Positions 6,391-14,350 of a DNA stretch of 41,507 nt are shown piece by piece. Source of the DNA: Sphingomonadales bacterium (lineage in GTDB: Bacteria; Pseudomonadota; Alphaproteobacteria; Sphingomonadales; Sphingomonadaceae). How positions within the stretch are numbered: position 1 is the first letter of the stretch; each line of letters starts with the position of its first letter. A program made the translations under genes and the position numbers. The stretch spans positions 1 through 41,507 of the forward strand of contig JAGWPW010000052.1 in assembly GCA_028870315.1 (NCBI GenBank). Reading direction: 5' to 3'. The notes under the pieces are model-generated. The model did no database searches. It saw only the letters and a list, made by a program, of their open reading frames with translations, and was not told where the DNA came from.

Positions 6391-9137
6391 GAATGCGCCC
6401 CCGCGTCGGCTGTGCTGCGCTGCGCTTGTGAAACACGCCCGGCGACGCGATGTAAAGCCTCGGCCAGCGTCAGCTTGCGCACCGGCGTCGCCTTGGGGAA
6501 GGCGCCGAGCAGGCGCGAGGGAAACGCGGGCGACAGCACGACGAAGCAGCCGTGGTCGCTGCGGCTGCGGATCAGCCGCCCGAAGGCCTGCGCCAGCCGT
6601 GCGCGGATGATGCGGTCGTCATAGGCCTGGCCGCCAAAGGCATGCGCCATGCGGCGCGCGCGGTGAAGGATCGAGGGCTTGGGCCAGGGCACCTGCTCCA
6701 TGATGACGAGGCGCAGCGAATGGCCGGGCACGTCCACCCCGTCGCGCAAGCCATCGGTGCCCAGGAGCGAGGCCTGCGGATCGTCGCGGAAGATATCGAC
6801 CAGCGTGCCGGTGTCGATCGGATCGACATGCTGCGCATAGAGCGGCAGGCCCTCGCGCGCCATGCGGTCGGCGATGCGGCCGTGGACCGCGCGCAGCCGC
6901 CGGATCGCGGTGAACAGGCCGAGCGCGCCGCCGCCCGAGGCTTCGATGAGCCGCGCATAGGCGCCGGCGAGCGCGGGGATATCGCCTTTTGGCACATCGG
7001 TGACGATCAGCACCTCGGCCTGGGTCGCGTAATCGAAGGGGCTGTCGAAGCCGGCGAGGCGCGGGGTAATCCCCAGATGCGTGGCGCCGCTGCGCGCGAT
7101 CGCGCTGTCCCAGGCGCTGTCATCGCCCCGGTCGGTGCCGCCGTCGCGCAGCGTGGCGCTGGTCAGCATCACCCCATGCGCGGGGGCGAGCACGCTTGCG
7201 GCGAAGGGCTGCATCGGATCGAGCCAGCGGCGGTGCAGCCCGACATCGAATTCGCGCCCGTCCGAGCGATCGATCGCCAGCCAGTCGACGAACACCGGCT
7301 CATCGGGCGCGCGATCGGGCGCGCCGCCGAGCCGGGCGAGCAGGCTTTCCCACGCGCCGAGCAGATCGACCCGCCAGCCGAGCGCGTGGCGCGCGCCTTC
7401 GATCCGCGCGCGGCCGGGGCCATCGAGCCAGTCGGGCGGCTCGGCGAGCAGCGCTTCGAGGCGCATCCCGAGCCGGACGAGCGGCTGGCGGATCGCGGCG
7501 AGCGCGCAGGCGGCGTCGGTGCTGCGCTCGATGAAATCGCCGTCGAGCCCGGAAGCCTCGGTTTCGAGACCATAGCCCGCGTCGTGGCCGCCGCTTTCAT
7601 CGCGCGCATATGTAACGGCGCGGACCGCCGCGAGCAGCGCCTCGATCGGGCCGCTCGGCGCGTTTTCCTGAAGCCGCGTCAGCCAGCCGTCGGTGGGCAG
7701 CGCCTCGGCGGCGGCGCGTGCCTCGGCGATCGCCCGGCCGCCGGCCTCGTCCTGCGAGGCGATGTCGGCCAGCCTTGCCGCCAGCCCGCGCCGCCGCCCG
7801 CGCGCGCCTTTTTCCGGCCCGATCAGCCAGCGGCGCAGCTCGATCGTCTCGGCGCCGGTCAGCGCCACGGCGAAGGTCGAATCGGCGGCCTCGAAAACAT
7901 GGTGGCCCTCGTCGAAGACGATCCGCGTCGGCCGCTGCGCGGGATCGCGCGCGCGCGCGGCATTGACCATGACGAGCGCGTGGTTGGCGATCACCAGATC
8001 GGCCTCGGCGCTCGCCCTTGTCGCGCGCTCGATGAAGCATTTGCGGTAGTGCGGGCAGCCGGCATAGACGCATTCGCCGCGCCGGTCGGTCAGCGCGGCG
8101 ATGCCGCGCTGGCGGAACAGCGTGCCGAGCCAGCCGGGCAGATCGCCGCCGATCATGTCGCCGTCCTGCGACCAGGCCGCCCAGCGCGCGACAAGCTGCG
8201 CGAGGATTGCGGCGCGGCCCGAAAAGCCGCCCTGGAGCGCGTCCTCGAGATTGAGCAGGCACAGGTAATTCTCGCGCCCCTTGCGCACCACCACCGGCGC
8301 GGGCGTGCCGCCAGCGGGCCAGGCGCGGCGGCTTTCGCGGCGCAATTGCCGCTGGAGCGCCTTGGTGAAGGTCGAGACCCAGACGGTGCCGCCGGCGCGC
8401 TCGCTCCACAGCGCGGCGGGGGCGAGATAGCCCAGCGTCTTGCCGGTGCCGGTGCCCGCCTCCGCCAGCAGCATGCGCGGGGCATCGCCGCGTTCGCGCG
8501 GGGCAAAGACCTGCGCTACCGCCTCGGCATAGGCGCGCTGGCCGGCGCGCGGCTCGGCGTCTTCGCCGGTAAGCTGCGCGAGCCGCGCGGCGACCGCCTC
8601 GGCGCTCAGCGTCACCTGTGCGGGCTGCGGGCGTTCACCCGCCTCCTGCCATTCGGGCAGGCGCGTGAACAGCCAGCGCTCGGCGCGCTCTGGCCGGGCG
8701 ATGTGCGGCACGAGCAAGGCGGCCCAGGGCCAGCGCTGGCGCAGCAGCGACTGGAGCGCGGTCCACGCGCCCTCGCGCTCGGGCCAGTCGGCTTGCGCGC
8801 AACGCGCGATGAGCGCGCCCGCCGCCTCCTGGAGAAAGGCGGGAACCGCATCCTCGCGGCCGGGCGCGGCGAGATCGAGCGCGCGGGCGAGGCCTTGCGC
8901 GGTCGGCACCACGAAGCGCGCGGGATGGATGAAGGCGAAGAGTTCGAGCAGGTCGAGCCCCGAGAAATCGGGATAGCCGAGCCGGCTGGCGACGAGCGGC
9001 GCGTTCAGCACCAGCATCGGCGTATCGGCCGCGGCCATGATCGCCTCGCCCCTGGCAAGGCTGGCGGTGACCGCGTCGGCATGCCGCCAGCAGCCGGCGT
9101 GGCTGGCGTGAAGCGCGGGAAGGGCGAGTGCGGGCAT
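6387..9137 (-). CDS. DinG/XPD-type ATP-dependent DNA helicase
   Basis: A 916-aa superfamily 2 helicase. Walker A is AEAGTGTGKT at 225-234 and the Walker B box is DEGH at 409-412. Four cysteines (293, 356, 361 and 367) are placed between them as in the Fe-S cluster domain of XPD/DinG enzymes (YLCLLN, GECVYAGCPHYRKCF). Motif III-like MLTSATL and the C-terminal QAFGRLIRSRSDHG arginine-finger region are present. The first 200 residues form an extra domain (NAPLVASRLGYPDFSGLDLLELFAFIHPARF) that I recognise only as a common extension in alphaproteobacterial homologues. Such helicases unwind 5'-3' and resolve R-loops or forks. It overlaps sixA by 4 bp. The start at 9137 lies near, and divergent from, lysK. 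Confidence 0.9.
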   Translation of the reverse strand: MPALALPALHASHAGCWRHADAVTASLARGEAIMAAADTPMLVLNAPLVASRLGYPDFSGLDLLELFAFIHPARFVVPTAQGLARALDLAAPGREDAVPAFLQEAAGALIARCAQADWPEREGAWTALQSLLRQRWPWAALLVPHIARPERAERWLFTRLPEWQEAGERPQPAQVTLSAEAVAARLAQLTGEDAEPRAGQRAYAEAVAQVFAPRERGDAPRMLLAEAGTGTGKTLGYLAPAALWSERAGGTVWVSTFTKALQRQLRRESRRAWPAGGTPAPVVVRKGRENYLCLLNLEDALQGGFSGRAAILAQLVARWAAWSQDGDMIGGDLPGWLGTLFRQRGIAALTDRRGECVYAGCPHYRKCFIERATRASAEADLVIANHALVMVNAARARDPAQRPTRIVFDEGHHVFEAADSTFAVALTGAETIELRRWLIGPEKGARGRRRGLAARLADIASQDEAGGRAIAEARAAAEALPTDGWLTRLQENAPSGPIEALLAAVRAVTYARDESGGHDAGYGLETEASGLDGDFIERSTDAACALAAIRQPLVRLGMRLEALLAEPPDWLDGPGRARIEGARHALGWRVDLLGAWESLLARLGGAPDRAPDEPVFVDWLAIDRSDGREFDVGLHRRWLDPMQPFAASVLAPAHGVMLTSATLRDGGTDRGDDSAWDSAIARSGATHLGITPRLAGFDSPFDYATQAEVLIVTDVPKGDIPALAGAYARLIEASGGGALGLFTAIRRLRAVHGRIADRMAREGLPLYAQHVDPIDTGTLVDIFRDDPQASLLGTDGLRDGVDVPGHSLRLVIMEQVPWPKPSILHRARRMAHAFGGQAYDDRIIRARLAQAFGRLIRSRSDHGCFVVLSPAFPSRLLGAFPKATPVRKLTLAEALHRVAGRVSQAQRSTADAGAHS

Positions 9138-9226
9138 CGCGCCGGGATAGCGCGTTATTCCGCGAACACAAACAGAACACTGATCTGCGGCTTGCCTATC
9201 CGCGCCATCTCCGCGAAAGCGCCGGC

Positions 9227-10822
9227 ATGACCGACGCCGAACTTCGCGCCGCCGCGCTCACCTCCAAGGCCTGGCCGTTCGAGGAGGCGCGAAAGCTGTT
9301 GAAACGCTATCCCGAGGGAAAGCCGGGCGGCGCGCCGGTCATCTTCGAGACCGGCTATGGCCCCTCAGGCCTGCCGCATATCGGCACGTTCCAGGAAGTG
9401 CTGCGCACCAGCTTCGTGCGCCGCGCCTATGAGACGCTCACCGGCGGCGCGCCGACCCGGCTCATCGCCTTCAGCGACGACATGGACGGGTTGCGCAAGG
9501 TGCCCGACAATGTGCCGCAGCCCGGGCTGCTCACCGCCTATCTTGGCCATCCGCTGAGCCGCATTCCCGATCCGTTCGGCACGCATGAAAGCTTCGCGCA
9601 TCACAACAACGCGATGCTGCGCCGCTTTCTCGATCGTTTCGGCTTCGACTATGAATTTGTCTCGGCGAGCGAACGCTACAATTCGGGCGCCTTCGATGCG
9701 GCGCTGCGCGCGGTGTTGCGCCATTGGGACGCGGTCATGGCGATTATGCTGCCGAGCCTGCGCGAGGAGCGGCGGCGGACCTATTCGCCGGTGCTGCCGG
9801 TCAGCGCGAAGAGCGGCATGGTGCTCCAGGTGCCGGTCAGCGTGATCGACGCCGAAGCCGGGATCGTCGCCTTCGACGACATGGGCGAGCGCGTCGAGCA
9901 TTGCATCTTCGGCGGGCGCGCCAAGCTTCAATGGAAGGTCGATTGGGCGATGCGCTGGGCGGCGCTCGGGGTCGATTACGAGATGTGCGGCAAGGATCTG
10001 ACCGACAGCGTCACGCAATCGGGGCGGATCGCGCAGGTGCTGGGGCAAAGGCGGCCCGAGGGGCTGATCTACGAGCTGTTCCTCGACGAGAGGGGCGAGA
10101 AGATCTCGAAGTCGCGGGGCAACGGCCTCACCATCGAGGACTGGCTGCGCTACGGCAGCGAGGAGAGCCTGGGCTTCTATCTCTACCGCGAGCCGAGGAG
10201 CGCCAAGCAGCTCCATGTCGGCGTGGTGCCGCGCGCGGTCGATGAATATTGGCAGTTCCGCGAAAAGCTGCCGGTCCAGCCGGTCGAACAGCAACTCGGC
10301 AATCCGGTGTGGCATCTGCTGCGCGTCAATGGCCGCCGCGAGGCGGAAGAGGCGGGGCTGCCGGTCAGCTATGGCCTGCTGTTGAACCTCGTCTCGGTGA
10401 TGGGCGCGGGCGCGAGCCGCGAGCAGGTGTGGGGCTATCTCGCCAATTACATCGACGATCCGCGCCCCGAGGCGCATCCCGCGCTCGATGCGCTGGTCGG
10501 CCCGGCGCTTGCCTATACGCGCGATTTCGTCGCCCCGACGCTCCACCGCCGCAAGCCCGACGCGGGCGAGGCGGCCGCGCTTGCCGCGCTCGACGAGGAA
10601 CTGGCGGCAAGCGATGCCGGCGCCGGTGCCGAGGAATTGCAGGCTATCGTCTATGCGATCGGCAAGGACCCGCATTACGGCTTCGAGAGCCTGCGCGACT
10701 GGTTCAAGGCGCTTTACGAGACGCTGCTCGGCTCCCCGCAGGGGCCGCGCATGGGCAGTTTCATCGCGCTATACGGGGTGGAGAACACTCGGCGGCTGAT
10801 CGCCGAAGCGCTCGCGCCCTGA
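9227..10822 (+). CDS. lysK: Lysyl-tRNA synthetase, class I
   Basis: 531 aa with class I synthetase motifs: the HIGH-type PHIGT (residues about 50-54) within GYGPSGLPHIGTFQEV, and KISKS at 292-296 (GEKISKSRGNG). The order of blocks (AFSDDMDGLRKVP, PDPFGTHESFAHHNN, YEMCGKDLTDSVTQSGRIAQVLG) is that of class I LysRS, the archaeal-type enzyme found in many alphaproteobacteria in place of the class II LysS. It charges tRNA-Lys in the cytosol. The start MTDAELRA at 9227 was chosen because the extension upstream overlaps the divergent helicase start. The gene runs to within about 60 bp of the toxin-antitoxin locus. Confidence 0.94.
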   Translation: MTDAELRAAALTSKAWPFEEARKLLKRYPEGKPGGAPVIFETGYGPSGLPHIGTFQEVLRTSFVRRAYETLTGGAPTRLIAFSDDMDGLRKVPDNVPQPGLLTAYLGHPLSRIPDPFGTHESFAHHNNAMLRRFLDRFGFDYEFVSASERYNSGAFDAALRAVLRHWDAVMAIMLPSLREERRRTYSPVLPVSAKSGMVLQVPVSVIDAEAGIVAFDDMGERVEHCIFGGRAKLQWKVDWAMRWAALGVDYEMCGKDLTDSVTQSGRIAQVLGQRRPEGLIYELFLDERGEKISKSRGNGLTIEDWLRYGSEESLGFYLYREPRSAKQLHVGVVPRAVDEYWQFREKLPVQPVEQQLGNPVWHLLRVNGRREAEEAGLPVSYGLLLNLVSVMGAGASREQVWGYLANYIDDPRPEAHPALDALVGPALAYTRDFVAPTLHRRKPDAGEAAALAALDEELAASDAGAGAEELQAIVYAIGKDPHYGFESLRDWFKALYETLLGSPQGPRMGSFIALYGVENTRRLIAEALAP

Positions 10823-10841
10823 GCGCGGAGCCGCGCACGTC

Positions 10842-10877
10842 TTGCCCGGCGCGACCAGCTTGGCTATATAGTTAGCC
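10842..10877 (+). promoter_or_regulatory. Promoter of the toxin-antitoxin locus with an operator-like dyad
   Basis: TTGCCC (10842-10847) and TATATA (10865-10870) are separated by 17 bp, a good sigma-70-type promoter. A short dyad, GGCTA at 10862-10866 and TAGCC at 10873-10877, covers the -10 box and directly precedes the GAGGAA ribosome-binding site. Phd-type antitoxins repress their own promoter through such palindromes, so this is a likely operator by analogy. Confidence 0.55.
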
Positions 10878-10889
10878 GAGGAAATGCCC

Positions 10890-11123
10890 ATGGCGCAGTT
10901 CTCGGTTCACGACGCCGAGACCAACCTCTCCCGCCTCATCGCTGACGCGCTTGCCGGTGGCAAGGTGGTGATAGCGCGCGGCAGCGTGGCGGTGATGCGC
11001 CTGGTGCCGGTCGCCCCGCGCGGGCGTCGGTGCTTCGGCGCGCTCAAGGACGGGATCGCCATGGATGCGCGGTTCGACGACCCGCTGCTCGAGGATGAGC
11101 CGGGCGGGTGTAGCCGTGGTTGA
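10890..11123 (+). CDS. Phd/YefM-type antitoxin
   Basis: A 77-aa protein with the Phd/YefM start: MAQFSVHDAETNLSRLIADALAGGKVVIARGSVAVMRLVPV (the A-x-x-N/L-S-x-L-I pattern and the I-A-R-x-x-x-P/V-V-M-x-L strand). The C-terminal part, including FDDPLLEDE, would be the toxin-neutralising tail. The second ATG (10890) is preferred over 10884 because GAGGAA ends 6 bases before it. It overlaps the downstream PIN toxin start by a TTGA junction. Type II antitoxins bind and inhibit the toxin and repress the operon; here the partner gene is interrupted, so the antitoxin may be an orphan remnant. Confidence 0.85.
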   Translation: MAQFSVHDAETNLSRLIADALAGGKVVIARGSVAVMRLVPVAPRGRRCFGALKDGIAMDARFDDPLLEDEPGGCSRG

Positions 11124-11489
11124 GGCTGCTGCTCGACACCCATGCGCTTATCTGGTGGCTGGCGGGCGACGAGGCGCTCAGCGGCCGTGCCCGCGAGGCC
11201 ATCGCCGACAAGGACAACCCCGTCGCGGTCAGCGCCACCTCGGCGATGGAGGTCGCCGGCAAGGTCCGCATCGGCACGCTGGCGCACACGGCGCTGCTGG
11301 CGCGGGATTTCGAGGCGATCATCGCCGTGTAGGGCTTTGCCGAACTGGCGATCAGCGTCCACCATGCCCGGCTCGCGGGCGAAATGAACATCGCCCACAA
11401 AGACCCGTTCGACCGGCTGCTGATCGCCCCGGCGCGGGCCGAGGACATGGTGCTGGTCTCGAACGAGGCGTTGTTGAAGCCGGGTGTCA

Positions 11490-11507
11490 GTCAGAATTAC
11501 ACATTTG
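11490..11507 (+). promoter_or_regulatory. Candidate activator site upstream of the first sigma-54 promoter
   Basis: GTCAGAATTACACATTTG lies about 82-99 bp upstream of the predicted start site of the first PEP-CTERM gene, in the range used by enhancer-binding activators. It resembles, in the same orientation and at similar distance, the element GTCAAATTATCTTACATTG upstream of the second PEP-CTERM gene (allowing small gaps). Binding is inferred only from the resemblance. Confidence 0.35.
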
Positions 11508-11524
11508 CAGGGCGGCGATCATCG

Positions 11525-11542
11525 GACATTGTAAATAATTGA
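11525..11542 (-). promoter_or_regulatory. Second, inverted copy of the candidate activator element
   Basis: On the minus strand this reads TCAATTATTTACAATGTC, which aligns closely with TCAAATTATCTTACATTGTC upstream of the second PEP-CTERM gene (two single-base gaps and one mismatch by eye). It lies between the other element and the -24 box. The stretch is AT-rich, so chance similarity cannot be dismissed. Confidence 0.35.
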
Positions 11543-11561
11543 AAAATAAATATCATTTTTC

Positions 11562-11578
11562 TTGGCATGAAGATTGCT
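11562..11578 (+). promoter_or_regulatory. Sigma-54 (-24/-12) promoter of the first PEP-CTERM gene
   Basis: TTGGCATGAAGATTGCT matches the sigma-54 consensus TTGGCAC-N4/5-TTGCT, with GG (11564-11565) and GC (11576-11577) exactly 12 bp apart. The only deviation is T for C in GGCAC. It lies 70 bp before the ATG of the PEP-CTERM gene, with an AT-rich region upstream that could hold activator sites or an IHF bend. Confidence 0.72.
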
Positions 11579-11647
11579 TGCAGCAGTTTGACGACCCGGG
11601 TGGCGACCAGCGCGCGGTGCGGCGCTGCGTGTCGGCAGGAGGCAAAG

Positions 11648-12406
11648 ATGAGCAAACCAATTCTTGGTGCGGCGGTCTTGGCGATGGCGGTGGCGGTGGC
11701 GGGTGCGGCTCCGGCCTCGGCGCAGACGGTGACGAGCAAGACGTCCGATTACACGCTCAGCTGGTCTTCACCGACGTTCGCCGGCAATAGCGCCTTCCTT
11801 GCCGCCTCACTCGCCTATGGGGCGCAACCGGCGTTTTCCGGTTCCAATTTTTCGATCGGCTTCCCGAACGGCGCCACCGGATTTGCCTTGCAGGATGCAG
11901 GCGGCATCACGGCTTCGGCGTTCACGCCGCTGACGACCAGCCCGGTCGGCGTTGCCGTGTCCGGCGACGGCAGCGCCGGCTCTTGGGGATATTCCTACAA
12001 TGCGGTCAGTCCCTATCTCGCAACCGGTACGCAGGGCGGCCTCGAAACCCTCACCTTCACCGGCGGCGGTGCGGTGGGCATCGGCGGAATCTATTATTAT
12101 GTGAACGTCTTCCTGCCCGGCAACTGGACCACGTCCGGCACGGCGACGGGCGATTATACGTTCAATGGTGTCGGCGCGGGATTCTCCACTCCGACATTCA
12201 CTTATGACCCGGGGACCCAGGTCACGACCGTCAGCACCTTTACCACCAATTATACGAACGGCGAGAATGCCGGCCTGGACTTCACCCTGTTCGGCGCGAG
12301 CGCGGCGGTTCCCGAGCCGGCGAGCTGGGCGGTAATGATCCTCGGCCTGGGGATGGCCGGCGCCGCCATCCGGAGGCGCCGCGCCGGGCCGGCGCTCGCG
12401 GGCTGA
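11648..12406 (+). CDS. PEP-CTERM-sorted secreted protein (252 aa)
   Basis: Residues 1-26 form a signal peptide (hydrophobic core ILGAAVLAMAVAVAGA, cleavage after ASA). The mature part is rich in Gly/Ser/Thr/Asn with many beta-type repeats and no recognised enzyme domain. The C-terminus (221-245) is a PEP-CTERM sorting signal: VPEPASWAVMILGLGMAG followed by an RRRR cluster, the PEPxxW form common in sphingomonads. Such proteins are processed by an exosortase (EpsH/XrtA type) and accompany exopolysaccharide production; no exosortase gene is in the window. AGGAGG lies just before the chosen ATG. The gene is isolated, convergent with the oxygenase gene, and read from a sigma-54 promoter. Confidence 0.85.
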   Translation: MSKPILGAAVLAMAVAVAGAAPASAQTVTSKTSDYTLSWSSPTFAGNSAFLAASLAYGAQPAFSGSNFSIGFPNGATGFALQDAGGITASAFTPLTTSPVGVAVSGDGSAGSWGYSYNAVSPYLATGTQGGLETLTFTGGGAVGIGGIYYYVNVFLPGNWTTSGTATGDYTFNGVGAGFSTPTFTYDPGTQVTTVSTFTTNYTNGENAGLDFTLFGASAAVPEPASWAVMILGLGMAGAAIRRRRAGPALAG

Positions 12407-12441
12407 AGCATCGCGAGCGGTTTGCCGTCAGCACCGCGCGC

Positions 12442-13137
12442 TCAACTCCACGCCCGGGCGCGATACCATTTGGTGATCACATATTTGCGCCCCTGCGTCA
12501 CCGGTGCGGCGGCGTGGAGCATGGCGCGGTTGGGCAGTCCGTCGCGGGTCGCGTTGTTCCAGGCAAGAAGCGTGCCTTCCTGCGGCGGGATCGCGAGGCA
12601 CAGCTCGGGAAATTCGGTCGCGCCGCCGGCCGCGACCGTGTTGAGATAGACCATCGCCGTCCAGCTTCGCTGGCCGCCGCGCGCGCGCTGCTCGGGCCAA
12701 TAGGTGGCGCTGGTCGCGAACCAGTCGAAATGGGCGTTGAATTGCTGGCCCTCGGCATAGCGCTGGCCCTGCACCGTCTCGCCTAGCGCCGGATCGAGCC
12801 CGAGAAGATCGTCGATCCGCCGCTCGATCATTCGCACGAAGGGGTCGGTGCGATCGACATCGCCCGAAAAGCTGGTGCGCCAGGGCGAGGCCTCGCCGTA
12901 ATCGAAGGTGTGCGACGGCCGCGCCACCGCATCGACCATGGCGCACAGCCGCGCGCATTCGGCCGCATCGAGAAAACCCGCGACGCCGAACAATTCGGCC
13001 ATCTCGCCCGCATCACCCGCGAGGCGCTGGACCGACGGATCGCGCGCCAGCCTTGCGCGCACCGTCGCGCCCTGACGAGCAAGCGCCTTTTGATCGGCGT
13101 TCGCGGCCGCACCGCTTGCTTGCCCGCTCGCATCCAT
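12442..13137 (-). CDS. 2OG-Fe(II) oxygenase, prolyl 4-hydroxylase type
   Basis: 231 aa with the iron-binding facial triad His136-x-Asp138 (FNAHFDWF) and His208 (AMLHAAAPV), plus Lys218 in GRKYVITKWYR to bind 2-oxoglutarate, all in the order and spacing of prolyl 4-hydroxylase (P4Hc) domains. The block SWTAMVYLNTVAAGGATEFPEL is typical. P4H enzymes use O2 and 2-oxoglutarate to hydroxylate prolyl or other residues; the target protein here is unknown. The first 40 residues are Ala/Gln-rich and may be disordered. Start at 13137 (ATG) was preferred over an upstream TTG at 13173, which would place the start near the terminator hairpin. It is convergent with the PEP-CTERM gene, but no functional link is shown. 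Confidence 0.88.
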   Translation of the reverse strand: MDASGQASGAAANADQKALARQGATVRARLARDPSVQRLAGDAGEMAELFGVAGFLDAAECARLCAMVDAVARPSHTFDYGEASPWRTSFSGDVDRTDPFVRMIERRIDDLLGLDPALGETVQGQRYAEGQQFNAHFDWFATSATYWPEQRARGGQRSWTAMVYLNTVAAGGATEFPELCLAIPPQEGTLLAWNNATRDGLPNRAMLHAAAPVTQGRKYVITKWYRARAWS

Positions 13138-13174
13138 CGCCGGCTGCTTTATCGCCCGGACCGCGCCGGGCAAG

Positions 13175-13209
13175 CAAAAGCCCTCGCCCGGCGTTGTCGG
13201 GCGAGGGCT
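13175..13209 (-). terminator. Strong intrinsic terminator of the RcnB-domain gene
   Basis: A perfect 12-bp stem (AGCCCTCGCCCG at 13179-13190, CGGGCGAGGGCT at 13198-13209) with a 7-nt loop; on the minus strand it is followed by TTTTGCTTG. It lies 74 bp beyond the stop of the minus-strand RcnB-domain gene and before the oxygenase gene, which is therefore probably transcribed from its own promoter. Confidence 0.85.
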
Positions 13210-13282
13210 CTCGCTGCCGGTCCACTCGGCAGGGGGACGATAGCGGCAAGATGTTAAATTATCGCGTCATCGCGTCATATAC

Positions 13283-14215
13283 TCACCAGAAGAAGTCGTA
13301 GATCACATCCACGACCTCGCCGTCATAGACATTCACCAGCAGCGCGTCGTTGTAGTAGCGCACCCATTGATAGGGGCCATAGGCGGGCGGCAGGTGATAA
13401 TCGCCGGGGTCATCGACCCAATAATCCTGCGCGTAGAAGCCGGGGTCGAGGAGCGCACCGATCGCGAGCCGCTGATAATACCAGTCGCGATAGGGCGGAA
13501 AATAGCGGCCGACGTGAAAGGCGTCGCGATTCTCATCGCGCCAGTCGCGCCAGTCATAGCGCCGGTCCTGCCGCCAGCCATGGTCCCAGCGCGCGCCGCC
13601 GTCGCCGCCGCGCGCGCCCTGCCACTGGCCTTGCTGTCCGCCCTGCCATTGACCTTGCTGCCCGCGATAGCCGCGCCCGCCCTGCCATTGGCCCTGCGGC
13701 TGCTGGCCATTGCCCTGTGCGCCTCGCCATCCGCCTTGCCCCTGCGGGCCGCTTGGCTGGCGTTGCTGCCACTGGCCCTGTGCCTGCTGGCCATAACCCT
13801 GTGGCTGGCGCCACTGGCCCTGCTGTTGCTGCCCATAGCCGGGCGCCTGCTGCCATCGGCCGCCATAATTGTGCCAGGCGCCGCTGCCACCCTGCTGGAC
13901 CTGCTGGGGCGGCTGCGTCTGCTGGCGCTGCGGCGCGGCAAAGCCGCCCTGCGCGCGCTGGGGCTGGGGCGCGGCAAAGCCGCCCTGCGCGCGCTGCTGC
14001 CAGCCGTTCGCTGCGGGCGCGGCCGGCATCTGGCGCGGCGTCATCGGCATTGGTGCACGCCAGTTGCCCTGGCGCGGCGGAGGCGCGGGCGCGGGCGCGG
14101 GGCGCGGAGCCTGCCCGCCGGCATGGCGATCGTCCTGCGCCCGCGCGAGCCCGGGCAGCACCAGCACGGCGAGCCCGAGCGCGAGCCGCAGGCGGTTTCC
14201 TGTCGAAGCGAGCAT
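13283..14215 (-). CDS. Secreted RcnB-domain protein with a Gln/Gly-rich repeat region
   Basis: About 310 aa. An N-terminal signal peptide (LRLALGLAVLVLPGLARAQ) is followed by a Pro/Gln/Gly-rich region (about residues 30-200) of QGQWQ, QGYGQQ and AQGGFAAPQ repeats, then a basic WDHGWRQDRRYDWRDWRDENRD stretch. The C-terminal end (DYHLPPAYGPYQWVRYYNDALLVNVYDGEVVDVIYDFFW) is the RcnB/Ni-Co homeostasis domain pattern (L-P-P-x-Y-x-x-Y-x-W-V-R-Y-x-N-D-A-L-L-V). RcnB itself is a small periplasmic protein modulating nickel/cobalt efflux; homologues with long low-complexity insertions are common and mostly uncharacterised. The start at 14215 was chosen for the AGGAG 8 bases upstream. Function in metal handling is not established. 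Confidence 0.82.
   Translation of the reverse strand: MLASTGNRLRLALGLAVLVLPGLARAQDDRHAGGQAPRPAPAPAPPPRQGNWRAPMPMTPRQMPAAPAANGWQQRAQGGFAAPQPQRAQGGFAAPQRQQTQPPQQVQQGGSGAWHNYGGRWQQAPGYGQQQQGQWRQPQGYGQQAQGQWQQRQPSGPQGQGGWRGAQGNGQQPQGQWQGGRGYRGQQGQWQGGQQGQWQGARGGDGGARWDHGWRQDRRYDWRDWRDENRDAFHVGRYFPPYRDWYYQRLAIGALLDPGFYAQDYWVDDPGDYHLPPAYGPYQWVRYYNDALLVNVYDGEVVDVIYDFFW
13931..13995. repeat. 36-bp tandem repeat within the RcnB-domain gene
   Basis: A 29-bp unit, beginning GGCGCGGCAAAGCCGCCC, is repeated exactly at 13931-13959 and 13967-13995, period 36 bp (12 codons), encoding two copies of RAQGGFAAPQ in the minus-strand protein. It is evidence that the low-complexity part grows by in-frame duplication. 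Confidence 0.85.
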
Positions 14216-14233
14216 CGCCGGAACTCCTCTCAT

Positions 14234-14251
14234 CCGGGCAGGATTGCCCGG
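14234..14251. promoter_or_regulatory. Inverted repeat just upstream of the RcnB-domain gene
   Basis: CCGGGCA (14234-14240) and TGCCCGG (14245-14251) form a perfect 7-bp dyad with a 4-nt loop, 19-36 bases upstream of the start at 14215. It could be an operator or a leader hairpin; no regulator can be named. Confidence 0.35.
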
Positions 14252-14350
14252 TCCCTGTATCGGCTATGTATCGCTTATGCGATCCGCCATGACTGGCGTC
14301 TTAATCCCGCGCGCGCCTTTCGTTCATCGGCGATGTTGCCGGCGCAGGGG

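Larger units (their letters stand above)
11120..11542 (+). pseudogene. PIN-domain (VapC-type) toxin interrupted by an in-frame TAG
   Basis: The frame starts at TTG 11120, overlapping the antitoxin stop, and gives LRLLLDTHALIWWLAGDEALS, the classic start of PIN toxins. The acidic residues expected for the Mg-dependent RNase are at the start (LLLDTHAL), in ATSAMEVAGK and in HKDPFDRLLIA. But a TAG at 11330-11332 splits the gene after 70 codons, just before the conserved block GFAELAISVHHARLAGEMNIAHKDPFDRLLIAPA. After LVSNEALLKPGVS the frame departs from the usual short G-V-x-x-L-W ending and runs on to 11540-11542, so the 3' end is probably lost too. Read-through or sequencing error at the TAG are alternatives. 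As written, the protein lacks its last catalytic Asp and should be inactive. Confidence 0.75.

Noticed and set aside
6552..9230. Long open frame on the plus strand opposite the helicase gene
   Set aside because: It is antisense to a gene with full helicase motifs; its translation is Arg/Gly/Ala-rich without domains. Long antisense frames are expected in GC-rich codon-biased DNA.
13931..13995. Regular 29-bp repeats as a possible CRISPR array
   Set aside because: Only two units with a 7-bp gap, in frame within a coding region; no spacers or cas genes.
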